A DNA stretch of 34,666 nucleotides from Flavobacterium sp. UBA6195 (GTDB lineage: Bacteria; Bacteroidota; Bacteroidia; Flavobacteriales; Flavobacteriaceae). A model generated the notes under the pieces. That model was not told the DNA's origin. It was given only the letters and a program-made list of their open reading frames with translations, and did not search any database. Location of the stretch: contig NZ_DITB01000027.1 of the NCBI RefSeq assembly GCF_002422095.1, positions 1 to 34,666 on the forward strand, written 5' to 3'. The position numbers were made by a program, and so were the translations under genes. This document shows positions 8,115-15,999 of this stretch, one piece after another. Each line of letters opens with the position of its first letter. The first letter of the stretch is position 1.

Positions 8115-9356
8115 ATGGTAGGATTATTTAAGGAAAATACAAAAATTGCGCTTGATTCAATAAGAAGTCAGGCCTTGCGTACTTCGTTAACGGTTATGAT
8201 TATTGCTATTGGAATCACGGCTTTGGTTGGGATTCTTACGGTAGTTTCAGCGCTAGAGAATACAATTTTAAAAGATTTTGCTTCTATGGGAGCGAATACT
8301 TTTTCTATTAGTCAATATGATTTTTCGTCTGAAATTAATCAAAACGATACCGAACAACGTGTCAATCCTATCATCAGTTATCCAGAAGCTAAATCATTTC
8401 AAGATAAATTTAATTTTCCGTTTACAACAACATCTTTATCATTTACAGCAGGCTCGGCAGTTGAAGTAAAATATGGAGAGAAAAAGACCGATCCAGAAAT
8501 TTCTATCGTTGGTGTAGATGAAAATTTTTGTCCGAATAAAGGATTAGAAGTTGTAAAAGGTAGAAATTTCAATTCCTTTGACATAGCAAACAACAATTAT
8601 GTTTGTGTTTTAGGGTCGGATTTTGAAAAAGGATTGTTTGAAAACATCAATCCGTTAGACAAAACCATTTCTATTCGTGGTGCCAAATTTAAAGTGATTG
8701 GGGTTTTAAAAGAGAAAGGTTCTACTTTTGGAAACAGTCAAGATTTACGTGTTTTGATTCCAACGCAAGTGGCACGTTCATTGTTTTCTGCTCCAAACAT
8801 TAACTACGATTTAGATGTTATGGTTACCAATGAAGGTTTGCTGGATGAAGCGGTTGATGATGCCATTATCACAATGCGAAGAGTTCGTAAACTAAATCCA
8901 ATAGAAAAAGATAACTTCGGAATAGAACGAAGCGATGATTTAATTCAAACCTTACTTTCTAATACAGCTGTTTTGGGAATTTCGGCATGGGTAATTGGAA
9001 TTATTACCATTTTTGGTTCTTCTATTGCCTTAATGAACATCATGTTGGTTTCTGTTACCGAAAGAACGCGAGAAATTGGAGTTAGAAAATCACTTGGTGC
9101 GAAACGAAGTACGATTGCGTGGCAGTTTTTTACCGAAACTTTGATTATTGGTCAAATTGGAGGAATTGTTGGTATCATTTTAGGAATTTTAATTGGATTT
9201 GGAATCGCATCAGCTATTGGCTTCGCTTTTACAACACCTTGGATGGCAATTATATGGGCTTTTATAGTAACTTTTGCCGTTACAATACTTTCTGGATTAA
9301 TTCCTGCGATAAAAGCATCGAAATTAGATCCTGTGGAAGCGTTGCGATATGAGTGA
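8115..9356 (+). CDS. ABC transporter permease, MacB/FtsX type
   Basis: The 413-residue protein has the MacB layout. There is one membrane helix near 25-46, a large periplasmic domain (about 50-280), then three helices near 286-315, 342-370 and 376-396. After the second helix comes TERTREIGVRKSLGAKR (about 317-333), the cytoplasmic coupling segment that contacts the ATPase, and the C-terminus ends KASKLDPVEALRYE, a family hallmark. Such permeases work in mechanotransmission or export rather than ordinary import. Here the gene stands alone: neither neighbour encodes the ATP-binding subunit or the periplasmic adaptor, so the partner must be elsewhere. Its stop codon lies inside a heptamer repeat tract shared with the 3' end of prmC. 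Confidence 0.9.
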   Translation: MVGLFKENTKIALDSIRSQALRTSLTVMIIAIGITALVGILTVVSALENTILKDFASMGANTFSISQYDFSSEINQNDTEQRVNPIISYPEAKSFQDKFNFPFTTTSLSFTAGSAVEVKYGEKKTDPEISIVGVDENFCPNKGLEVVKGRNFNSFDIANNNYVCVLGSDFEKGLFENINPLDKTISIRGAKFKVIGVLKEKGSTFGNSQDLRVLIPTQVARSLFSAPNINYDLDVMVTNEGLLDEAVDDAIITMRRVRKLNPIEKDNFGIERSDDLIQTLLSNTAVLGISAWVIGIITIFGSSIALMNIMLVSVTERTREIGVRKSLGAKRSTIAWQFFTETLIIGQIGGIVGIILGILIGFGIASAIGFAFTTPWMAIIWAFIVTFAVTILSGLIPAIKASKLDPVEALRYE

Positions 9357-9408
9357 TTAGTGATTAGTGCAAAATTACTTTTTACTTTTTACTTTTTACT
9401 TTTTACAC
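9353..9408. repeat. Heptamer repeat tract spanning two convergent gene ends
   Basis: Eight consecutive 7-base units stay in one register across 56 bases: GTGATTA twice, GTGCAAA, ATTACTT, then TTTACTT three times and TTTACAC. The tract contains the stop codon of the permease (9354-9356) and the stop plus last codons of prmC (9396-9408). Confidence 0.8.
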
Positions 9409-10241
9409 TTAATCATTCGATCATTACCATACATGTCTTTTTTCAATTCGATATTTTTGAAACCTAGATTTTCAAGTAACTCAACCGTTTCTTTTCCTAA
9501 ATATTGATTAATTTCAAAGAATAATAATCCGTTTGGAGCTAAGTTTTTCAAGGCTAATTGCGCAATTTTTCTATAAAAAAGTAACGCATCAGTATCTTCT
9601 ACAAATAACGCTAAATGCGGTTCGTAGTCTAATACATTTTTCTTGATTTCTTCTTTTTCTAAATTACGAACATAAGGTGGATTGGAAACGATGATATCAA
9701 AATATTGACTCAAATCTTCCACTTCTAATATGTTAGCTTGAATAAAACTAATATCAACTTTATTTGAAATCGCATTTCTTTTAGCCACTTCTAATGCTTT
9801 TTCGGAAACATCAATTGCCGATACATTAGCTTTAGGTAAATTAGTTTTTAATGAAATCGGAATACATCCTGTTCCCGTTCCAATATCTAAAATGGATGAT
9901 GGATGATGGATGATGGATGAACTCAAAATCCACTCTACCAATTCCTCAGTTTCAGGTCTTGGAATTAAAGTGTTTTCATTGACTTCAAAACGTAATCTGA
10001 AAAACCAAGCTTCTCCTGTGATGTACTGAATGGGTTTTTCTAGTTGTAATTCAGCTAAAATCGCATTCCATTTTTCAACATCATCTTCTGAAAGTTCAAA
10101 ATTCGGATTCAAAGCAACATCTACTCGCTTAATATTATGCAAATATTCGGTTAGGATGAAAAAGAAACTTTCGATTTCTTGTTCGTCCTGAATGTTTTTT
10201 AAGGAATCGAAAAAGTGGGTTTTGTATTGTTTTAGTAGCAT
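9396..10241 (-). CDS. prmC: Peptide chain release factor N(5)-glutamine methyltransferase
   Basis: PrmC methylates the glutamine of the GGQ motif in release factors RF1 and RF2 using S-adenosylmethionine. In this 281-residue protein the N-terminal helical domain ends with GEAWFFRLRFEV (77-88) and LIPRPETEELVEW (92-104). SAM motif I is DIGTGTGCIPISL (119-131), and the substrate-binding NPPY motif is at 187-190 in IIVSNPPYVR, both as expected. Between RPETEELVEWI and motif I the linker SSSIIHHPSS (107-116) is encoded by a 7-bp tandem repeat (GGATGAT on the plus strand). The final residues (KCKK) and the stop codon come from a second heptamer tract. Length and motifs are otherwise normal, so the enzyme is probably active. 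Confidence 0.95.
   Translation of the reverse strand: MLLKQYKTHFFDSLKNIQDEQEIESFFFILTEYLHNIKRVDVALNPNFELSEDDVEKWNAILAELQLEKPIQYITGEAWFFRLRFEVNENTLIPRPETEELVEWILSSSIIHHPSSILDIGTGTGCIPISLKTNLPKANVSAIDVSEKALEVAKRNAISNKVDISFIQANILEVEDLSQYFDIIVSNPPYVRNLEKEEIKKNVLDYEPHLALFVEDTDALLFYRKIAQLALKNLAPNGLLFFEINQYLGKETVELLENLGFKNIELKKDMYGNDRMIKCKK
9893..9920. repeat. GGATGAT tandem heptamer repeat inside prmC
   Basis: The unit GGATGAT is repeated almost four times without a mismatch (9894-9920, plus strand). It is in frame in prmC, where it encodes the Ser/Ile/His/Pro linker before SAM motif I. Seven is not a multiple of three, so losing or gaining one unit would shift the frame. Confidence 0.9.
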
Positions 10242-10253
10242 AAGCTAAATTGG

Positions 10254-10288
10254 TCTTAATTCTTAATACTGAAATCTTAATTCTACAA
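10254..10288. repeat. Heptamer repeat tract between prmC and the GNAT gene
   Basis: Five consecutive 7-base units occur in one register: TCTTAAT three times, interrupted by ACTGAAA and followed by TCTACAA. The tract reaches into the stop codon of the GNAT gene (10283-10285). Confidence 0.75.
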
Positions 10289-10759
10289 CTTCTTCGTCAT
10301 CCAAACTTCACAACTGTTATGACCTGTATTTCCCATGGGACCATCAATATTTTCAAAACCTATTCTTTTGTATAGTTTTTGTGCGGTTGTCATGAAAGAT
10401 AAGGTTTCTAAATAACAGATTTCAAATCCTTGTGTTTTGGCATATTCTAAACATTTTTCAATGATTTTTTCCGCATAACCAATTCCTCTGATTTTAGGAG
10501 CAAAGTACATTTTTTGCAACTCGCATACAGAAGCAGCTGCATTTTCTAGAGGCGCAATACCACAACCTCCAACCACTTTTCCATCTTTTTCCACAACATA
10601 ATATACAGAACGTGGTGCTTGATATACTTCGTATAACGTATCTAAAATGGGATCTGCATAAGCTGTTCCGACTTTTGGCGCATCTAATTCATGAAAAATA
10701 TCACGAATTACTTTAGCAATCGACTCATTATCATTTTGTTGGATTTCTCTAATTAGCAT
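10283..10759 (-). CDS. GNAT family N-acetyltransferase
   Basis: This 158-residue protein has the GNAT fold. The core strand VYYVVEKDGKVVGGCGI (about 52-68) leads to LQKMYFAPKIRGIGYA (81-96), whose KIRGIGYA matches the acetyl-CoA pyrophosphate-binding R/QxxGxG/A motif. LYKRIGFE near 129-136 marks the usual C-terminal strand. The substrate is unknown. It lies 41 bases upstream of prmC on the same strand, with a heptamer tract in the gap, and diverges from ribD. Confidence 0.88.
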   Translation of the reverse strand: MLIREIQQNDNESIAKVIRDIFHELDAPKVGTAYADPILDTLYEVYQAPRSVYYVVEKDGKVVGGCGIAPLENAAASVCELQKMYFAPKIRGIGYAEKIIEKCLEYAKTQGFEICYLETLSFMTTAQKLYKRIGFENIDGPMGNTGHNSCEVWMTKKL

Positions 10760-10827
10760 AGCATTTTTATTGTTGGGTAAAAGTACGTAAATTGGTAGAA
10801 TCGATTATTAATTCTATTTAAAAATAC

Positions 10828-10835
10828 TACTTTTG
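10828..10835 (+). promoter_or_regulatory. -7 promoter box immediately before the ribD start codon
   Basis: TACTTTTG matches TAnnTTTG and ends four bases before ATG 10840, the same spacing as at dus. No clear -33 element is seen. The transcript could be leaderless, or translation could begin at the in-frame ATG 10846. Confidence 0.5.
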
Positions 10836-10839
10836 TATT

Positions 10840-11883
10840 ATGACGATGCACGAATTTTACATGAAACGCTGTATTGAACTCGCCAAAAATGGTTTGGGAA
10901 CTACGTATCCTAATCCGTTGGTAGGAAGTGTGATTGTGCATGATGGTAAAATCATTGGCGAAGGTTGGCACAAAAAAGCAGGCGAACCTCATGCGGAAGT
11001 CAATGCTGTGAATTCAGTAAAAGACAAATCGTTGTTAAAAGAAGCTACAATTTACGTGAGTTTAGAACCGTGTAGTCACTTCGGGAAAACACCTCCATGT
11101 TGCGATTTAATCATTGCTAATAAAATCCCGAATGTTGTAGTTGGAACCGTTGACCCTTTTGCAAAAGTGGCTGGAAATGGCATTAAAAAATTGGTCGAAA
11201 GTGGAAAAAATGTAACCGTTGGAATTTTAGAAGACGAATGCAACGAACTCAACAAGCGATTTTTTACCTTTCATCAAAAGAAAAGACCTTTTATTATTTT
11301 GAAATGGGCCGAAACCGCTGATGGATTTATTGCCCCGATTTCGAGAGAAGAAAAAAGTCCAGTTTGGATTACAAATCTATATTCTAGACAATTAGTTCAC
11401 AAATGGCGCACAGAAGAACAAGCTATTTTAGTAGGAACAAATACTGTTTTAGACGATAACCCAAAATTAGATGCACGTGATTTTTCAGGAAATAATCCGA
11501 TCCGAATTGTGTTGGATAAATCGGGAAAAATTTCTGAAAACTATCACGTTAAGAACAATTCGCAAAAAACAATTTTCATTACAGAAAACGAAAAATTCAT
11601 TTCAACTGAAAATTGTATTTACGAAAATGCTATCTTTGATAATCACCTGATTTCTTCAATTTGCGCTATTTTGTATAAAAACAATATACAATCCGTTATA
11701 ATTGAAGGAGGAAGTAAAACTTTACAATCTTTTATAGATGCGAATTTATGGGATGAAGCTAGAGTTTTCAGAGGAGACACAACATTTCAAAACGGCACAT
11801 TAGCCCCAAATATTTCCGGAAATCCGGTTGCTAGTTTTGACATAAGGAATGATGAACTTAAAATTTTCAAGAATTATGATTGA
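10840..11883 (+). CDS. ribD: Bifunctional riboflavin deaminase/reductase
   Basis: RibD catalyses the second and third steps of riboflavin synthesis: deamination of the pyrimidine from GTP cyclohydrolase II and NADPH-dependent reduction of the ribosyl chain. In this 347-residue protein the N-terminal deaminase has NPLVG (25-29), the zinc and catalytic motif HAEV with His51 and Glu53, and the second zinc motif EPCSHFGKTPPC with Cys78 and Cys87. The reductase domain starts near RPFIILKWAETADGFI (about 149-164) and includes AILVGTNTVLDDNP and IEGGSKTL. Both domains look complete. Starts at 10840 and 10846 (MTMHEFYM) are both possible. It heads a compact plus-strand run with a HAD phosphatase, an EamA transporter and a YigZ protein. 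Confidence 0.96.
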   Translation: MTMHEFYMKRCIELAKNGLGTTYPNPLVGSVIVHDGKIIGEGWHKKAGEPHAEVNAVNSVKDKSLLKEATIYVSLEPCSHFGKTPPCCDLIIANKIPNVVVGTVDPFAKVAGNGIKKLVESGKNVTVGILEDECNELNKRFFTFHQKKRPFIILKWAETADGFIAPISREEKSPVWITNLYSRQLVHKWRTEEQAILVGTNTVLDDNPKLDARDFSGNNPIRIVLDKSGKISENYHVKNNSQKTIFITENEKFISTENCIYENAIFDNHLISSICAILYKNNIQSVIIEGGSKTLQSFIDANLWDEARVFRGDTTFQNGTLAPNISGNPVASFDIRNDELKIFKNYD

Positions 11884-12478
11884 AGCAATTATTTTTGACT
11901 TTGGCGATGTTTTTATCAATTTGAATAAACAAGCTATTGATACCGAATTCAGAAAACTAGGTTTAACGGCTTGGCACGATGATTTGGATGCTTTAAATAA
12001 AAAATATGAAACTGGAATGATTTCAGAAATTGAATTTTTAGAAGGTTTTCAAAAACATTTACCCAATGCGAGTGTGGAAGAAATTAAAGAGGCATGGAAT
12101 TCAATTTTGGGAGATTTTCCTTTGTATCGACTAGAATTTCTTCAAATGATAGCTTCAAAATACAAATTATTTCTTTTAAGCAATACCGATCACACCCATA
12201 TTGAAAAATTTGAGCTACAAGAGGGCGAAACTTTTGCACGCGATTTTTATAGTTGCTTTGAAAAAGTTTACTTTTCTTACGAAATTGGCATACGTAAACC
12301 AGATGAAAATGCTTTTAAATATGTTATAAACAATCATAATTTAAACCCAAAAAAAACGTTTTTCATAGACGATAAAAAAGAAAATACAGAGGTAGCTGCA
12401 AAACTTGGATTACAAGTTTGGAACATTCAACCAGGTATTGAAGATGTAACGCAATTATTCGATAAAAAAATTATTTAA
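11876..12478 (+). CDS. HAD-family phosphatase overlapping ribD
   Basis: I chose ATG 11876 (200 residues), which overlaps the ribD stop by 8 bases; an earlier in-frame ATG at 11849 would lie deep in ribD. HAD motifs are visible: nucleophile Asp8 in IIFDFGDVF, Ser102 in LLSNTD, Lys141 in GIRKPDENAF and the acidic pair Asp165/Asp166 in FFIDDKKEN. The second Asp of the usual DxD is replaced by Gly (D-F-G-D), as in the YihX-like subgroup (D-x-G-N). The alpha-helical cap at about 15-90 fits subclass I. In known organisms the phosphatase acting after RibD is a promiscuous HAD enzyme (E. coli YigB/YbjI, Bacillus YcsE). Translational coupling to ribD makes this gene a candidate for that step, but the sequence does not prove it. 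Confidence 0.85.
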   Translation: MIEAIIFDFGDVFINLNKQAIDTEFRKLGLTAWHDDLDALNKKYETGMISEIEFLEGFQKHLPNASVEEIKEAWNSILGDFPLYRLEFLQMIASKYKLFLLSNTDHTHIEKFELQEGETFARDFYSCFEKVYFSYEIGIRKPDENAFKYVINNHNLNPKKTFFIDDKKENTEVAAKLGLQVWNIQPGIEDVTQLFDKKII

Positions 12479-12483
12479 ACGCC

Positions 12484-13344
12484 GTGATTTATTTACTACT
12501 TAGCATTCTATTTAATGCCGTTCTTTTTGTTATCATCAAACTTTTTGCAAAATTCAATATTGACACTTTACAAGCTTTAGTAGTAAATTATTTTATCGCT
12601 TTTTTTGTTGGTCTTTTAACTTTAGACACAAGGTTAGTTCCAACACAAATAGTTAAAGAAGATTGGTTTAAAGGTAGTATATTATTAGGATTTATTTTTA
12701 TTTCAACATTTTACGCTACTACTTTAACATCTCAAAAAAACGGACTTTCAGTAGCTTCAGTAGCTTCAAAAATGTCGGTGATTATTCCTATTTCATTAGG
12801 TGTTATCTTATATAACGAACAACTGAATATCATAAAAATTATTGGGATTCTATTGGCTTTGATAGCCGTTTATTTTACCTCTAAAAAAGAAACTGGCGAA
12901 ATTCAAAAAGCATCAAATCTTTTATATCCTATCTTGGTGTTTATTGGAGCTGGCACAATTGATGCGAGTTTAAAATATTTACAAACATTTTATGTCCCTT
13001 CAAATAAAATTGGATTGTTTTCTACTCTCACTTTTTTTTGCGCTTTTAGTGTAGGCATACTTACGATTCTATTTTTAACTCTCAAAGGAAAAATTCAATT
13101 TTCAGGCAGAAATATTTTGGGTGGAATCGCTTTGGGTTTACCAAATTATTTCTCGTTATACTTTTTAGTTAAAATGTTAGAAGCTAAAGCATTTGAAAGT
13201 GCTACACTATTTACTATTCACAATATAGCTATCGTAATTGTATCAACTTTCGCTGGCATCTTGTTCTTTAAAGAGAGAATTTCTGTTCGAAATGCTTTCG
13301 GAATAGGATTGGCACTTTTTGCGTTATTTTTAGTAACCTATTAA
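12484..13344 (+). CDS. EamA/DMT-superfamily transporter
   Basis: This 286-residue integral membrane protein appears to have ten transmembrane helices in two similar halves, the EamA layout. Helices are visible near 2-18, 31-48, 63-80, 90-108, 114-131 and again through 145-285. The conserved end-of-half pattern is present twice: LGVILYNEQLNIIKIIGILLA in the first half and GILFFKERISVRNAFGIGLA in the second. It starts with GTG five bases after the HAD gene and ends one base before the YigZ gene, so it is in the ribD-led operon. EamA proteins export or import metabolites, and rhizobial RibN shows that some carry riboflavin. That link here is only suggested by position. Confidence 0.85.
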   Translation: MIYLLLSILFNAVLFVIIKLFAKFNIDTLQALVVNYFIAFFVGLLTLDTRLVPTQIVKEDWFKGSILLGFIFISTFYATTLTSQKNGLSVASVASKMSVIIPISLGVILYNEQLNIIKIIGILLALIAVYFTSKKETGEIQKASNLLYPILVFIGAGTIDASLKYLQTFYVPSNKIGLFSTLTFFCAFSVGILTILFLTLKGKIQFSGRNILGGIALGLPNYFSLYFLVKMLEAKAFESATLFTIHNIAIVIVSTFAGILFFKERISVRNAFGIGLALFALFLVTY

Positions 13345-13345
13345 T

Positions 13346-13960
13346 ATGGAGTTTACAGAAAAAGACACATATAAAACTATTGCAGTTGCTTCTGAAGAAG
13401 TTTTATTTAAAGAAAAAAATAGTAAATTCTTTGGATATGCTTTTCCTGTAACCTCTGAGGAAGAAGTTAAAAAAATTTTAGAACATTTGCGAAAAGAACA
13501 TTTTTCTGCACGACATTGGTGTTATGCTTACCAAATTGGTACAGAAAAAATTCAGTATCGAGCAAATGATGATGGAGAACCCAATAACAGTGCAGGCATG
13601 CCTATTTATGGTCAAATCCAATCTTTTGAAGTTACTAATATTTTAGTAGTAGTAGTTCGTTACTTCGGCGGAATAAAACTGGGTGTGGGTGGATTAATAT
13701 CAGCCTATAAAAACACTGCACAAATGGCTTTAGAAAATTCTGAAATTGTTGAGCGCACCATTGATAAACATTTTATTATTTCATTTGAATACGCTAACAT
13801 GAATAAAGTGATGCGTATTATAAAGGAAAAGAATTTACTAATTATAGCCCAAAAAATGGAAATGGATTGCGAAATTGAAATTGCTACTAGAAAAAAAAAT
13901 GTCCAAAATCTATTGGACACTTTTGAAAATTTATACGAAATAAAACTTATCGAAATTTAA
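13346..13960 (+). CDS. YigZ/IMPACT family protein
   Basis: The 204-residue protein carries the signature of the UPF0029/IMPACT family: ARHWCYAYQIG (55-65), DDGEPNNSAGMPI (75-87) and VVVVRYFGGIKLGVGGL (101-117). A C-terminal ferredoxin-like domain (about 140-204) completes the bacterial two-domain form. Eukaryotic IMPACT regulates the kinase GCN2; the role of bacterial YigZ is unclear. It is the last gene of the ribD-led run, one base after the EamA stop. Its stop codon overlaps by four bases the stop end of the convergent thioesterase gene. Confidence 0.92.
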   Translation: MEFTEKDTYKTIAVASEEVLFKEKNSKFFGYAFPVTSEEEVKKILEHLRKEHFSARHWCYAYQIGTEKIQYRANDDGEPNNSAGMPIYGQIQSFEVTNILVVVVRYFGGIKLGVGGLISAYKNTAQMALENSEIVERTIDKHFIISFEYANMNKVMRIIKEKNLLIIAQKMEMDCEIEIATRKKNVQNLLDTFENLYEIKLIEI

Positions 13961-14367
13961 ACTTCTAGAAACGAATTTATTTTTTCAACAACATAATCTG
14001 GAGGTAATATTGGACGACCTGTTTTCATGTCTACAAATACTAACATTGAGTATCCTGTTGTTAATAACTCATTATCTTCATTATAAATTTCGTAGTCAAA
14101 TTCTATCTTTACTGAAGTCTGACTTTTTAAGATTGTTTTAACATTTAACAGATCATCATATCTTGCAGGCTTTTTGTAATTCATAGTTAACGAAACCACT
14201 GGAAGCATTACACCATTTTCTTCCATCCACTTGTACGAAATCCCTAAATTTCTTAGCCATTCCACGCGTCCCATCTCAAAATATTGCGCATAATTTCCGT
14301 GGTAAACAACACCCATTTGATCTGTTTCAGCATAACGAACCCTAACTTGGTAAGTATATTCTCTCAT
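13957..14367 (-). CDS. Acyl-CoA thioesterase, YbgC/4HBT hotdog family
   Basis: The 136-residue single hotdog domain starts VRVRYAETDQMGVVYHGNY (8-26). Asp16 matches the catalytic aspartate of 4-hydroxybenzoyl-CoA thioesterases, and the YAETDxMGVVYHxNY pattern is the YbgC hallmark. YFEMGRVEWLR follows on the long central helix. YbgC enzymes hydrolyse short- or medium-chain acyl-CoA or acyl-ACP thioesters in the cytoplasm. In Proteobacteria ybgC lies with tol-pal genes; here it is alone, convergent with yigZ and divergent from dnaA. The exact acyl chain is not predictable. Confidence 0.92.
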   Translation of the reverse strand: MREYTYQVRVRYAETDQMGVVYHGNYAQYFEMGRVEWLRNLGISYKWMEENGVMLPVVSLTMNYKKPARYDDLLNVKTILKSQTSVKIEFDYEIYNEDNELLTTGYSMLVFVDMKTGRPILPPDYVVEKINSFLEV

Positions 14368-14568
14368 GTTAAAAAAACTTTAAATTTATATATTCAAAAC
14401 ACTTTTTTCACTACAAATTTTTTTTCATTAAATCAATAGTAAAAAATTTTTTTTTACAATATTTTGTTCACATATTTGCTATCCCAAATCACACTAACAG
14501 AAAAGATTTTCTGTTGTCCTTTTGTAACCTTACAAAACAAAAAGATAACTCGTAATAATTTTGAATCT

Positions 14569-15996
14569 ATGACAAAAACTGCGCAATCGGTATGGAACAA
14601 CTGTCTGTCTTTTATAAAAGACAATATTCAAGATCAAGCTTACAAAACTTGGTTTGAACCTATACAGTCAGTTGAACTAAACGATAACGCGTTGTCAATT
14701 CAAGTACCTAGTAAATTCTTCTACGAATGGTTAGAAGAACACTATGTAAAATTATTAAAAGTGGCTTTAACAAAAGAGCTAGGACCTGGTGCAAAGTTAT
14801 TGTATAAAATTAAGATGGAAAACACTTATGGCAATAAACTTCCGTTTACTGAGCAAATTCCGAGTTACAACAGAACTCCGGTAAAACCTCAAGAAGTTGA
14901 CGTGCCAATTGTTAATAAAAATCCAGAATTAAAAAATCCTTTTGTCATACCTGGAATTCGAAATTTAAAAATCGAATCGCAATTAAATGCTAACTACAGT
15001 TTTGACAACTTCCTTGAAGGTGATTCCAACCGATTAGCTAGAAGTGCAGGTATGGCAGTAGCTAACAAACCTGGTGGCACTTCATTCAATCCCTTGCTGA
15101 TTTTTGGTGGTGTTGGATTAGGAAAAACACACTTGGCTCATGCTATTGGGGTTGAAATTAAAGATAAATATCCAGAAAAAACCGTGTTGTATATTTCGGC
15201 TGAAATATTCACACAACAATATATTGACTCCGTTAAGAAAAACACACGTAACGATTTTATTCACTTCTATCAATTAATTGATGTTTTAATAATCGATGAC
15301 GTACAATTTTTATCGGGTAAATCAGGAACGCAAGATGTATTTTTCCACATCTTCAATCACTTACACCAAAACGGAAAACAAGTAATTCTTACTTCTGACA
15401 AAGCACCAGTTGACATGCAAGATATTGAGCAACGCTTACTATCTCGTTTCAAATGGGGATTATCAGCAGAATTACACCAACCTGACTACGAAACGCGTAT
15501 TTCAATTTTGAAGAACATTTTATTCCGTGACGGAGTGGAAATGCCAGAAGAAATTATTGAATACGTAGCTAAGAATATTAAATCTAACGTTCGTGAATTA
15601 GAAGGCGCTATTATTTCATTGATTGCTCAATCTTCTTTCAATAAACGTGAAGTTACTATTGATTTAGCTAAGCAAGTGGTTGAGAAATTCGTTAAAAACG
15701 TAAAACGTGAAATTTCAATTGATTATATTCAGAAAATTGTTTCTGATTATTTCCAATTGGATGTTGAAACGTTACAGTCAAAAACCAGAAAACGTCACGT
15801 TGTACAAGCTAGACAATTAGCGATGTTCTTTGCTAAGAAATTTACGAAAGCTTCTTTAGCAAACATTGGTTCGCAAATTGGAGACAGAGACCACGCAACG
15901 GTTCTTCATGCTTGTAAAACAGTTGATAACTTAGTTACTACTGACAAACAATTCCGTAAATTCGTTGACGATATCAACAAGAAGTTATCGCTATAA
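14569..15996 (+). CDS. dnaA: Chromosomal replication initiator protein DnaA
   Basis: I chose ATG 14569 (475 residues) because the N-terminal domain I pattern begins there (SVWNNCLSFIKDNI, with KTWFEPI at 26-32). The frame stays open upstream to 14464, but that part is not DnaA-like. Domain III has Walker A GGVGLGKTH (180-188) and Walker B LIIDDVQFL (240-248), with the AAA+ sensor region LTSDKAP following. Domain IV ends with the DNA-binding signature GDRDHATVLHACKTV (about 438-452). DnaA opens oriC by binding 9-mer boxes as an ATP form. The 200-base AT-rich spacer upstream has no cluster of TTATnCACA boxes, so I see no origin here. Two small genes follow closely on the same strand. Confidence 0.98.
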   Translation: MTKTAQSVWNNCLSFIKDNIQDQAYKTWFEPIQSVELNDNALSIQVPSKFFYEWLEEHYVKLLKVALTKELGPGAKLLYKIKMENTYGNKLPFTEQIPSYNRTPVKPQEVDVPIVNKNPELKNPFVIPGIRNLKIESQLNANYSFDNFLEGDSNRLARSAGMAVANKPGGTSFNPLLIFGGVGLGKTHLAHAIGVEIKDKYPEKTVLYISAEIFTQQYIDSVKKNTRNDFIHFYQLIDVLIIDDVQFLSGKSGTQDVFFHIFNHLHQNGKQVILTSDKAPVDMQDIEQRLLSRFKWGLSAELHQPDYETRISILKNILFRDGVEMPEEIIEYVAKNIKSNVRELEGAIISLIAQSSFNKREVTIDLAKQVVEKFVKNVKREISIDYIQKIVSDYFQLDVETLQSKTRKRHVVQARQLAMFFAKKFTKASLANIGSQIGDRDHATVLHACKTVDNLVTTDKQFRKFVDDINKKLSL

Positions 15997-15999
15997 TTC

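Noticed and set aside
8115..9356. Calling the permease macB
   Set aside because: MacB carries its ATPase domain in the same chain; this protein has only the membrane part, and no partner genes are adjacent.
9893..9920. GGATGAT repeats as a CRISPR-like array
   Set aside because: Units are seven bases with no spacers and lie within a gene.
14368..14568. AT-rich spacer before dnaA as possible oriC
   Set aside because: Only a two-mismatch box (TTGTTCACA) was found; the location next to dnaA alone is not evidence in Bacteroidota.
14464..14568. Upstream extension of dnaA from an ATG-like start at 14464
   Set aside because: The extra residues are not DnaA-like; domain I begins at the ATG at 14569.
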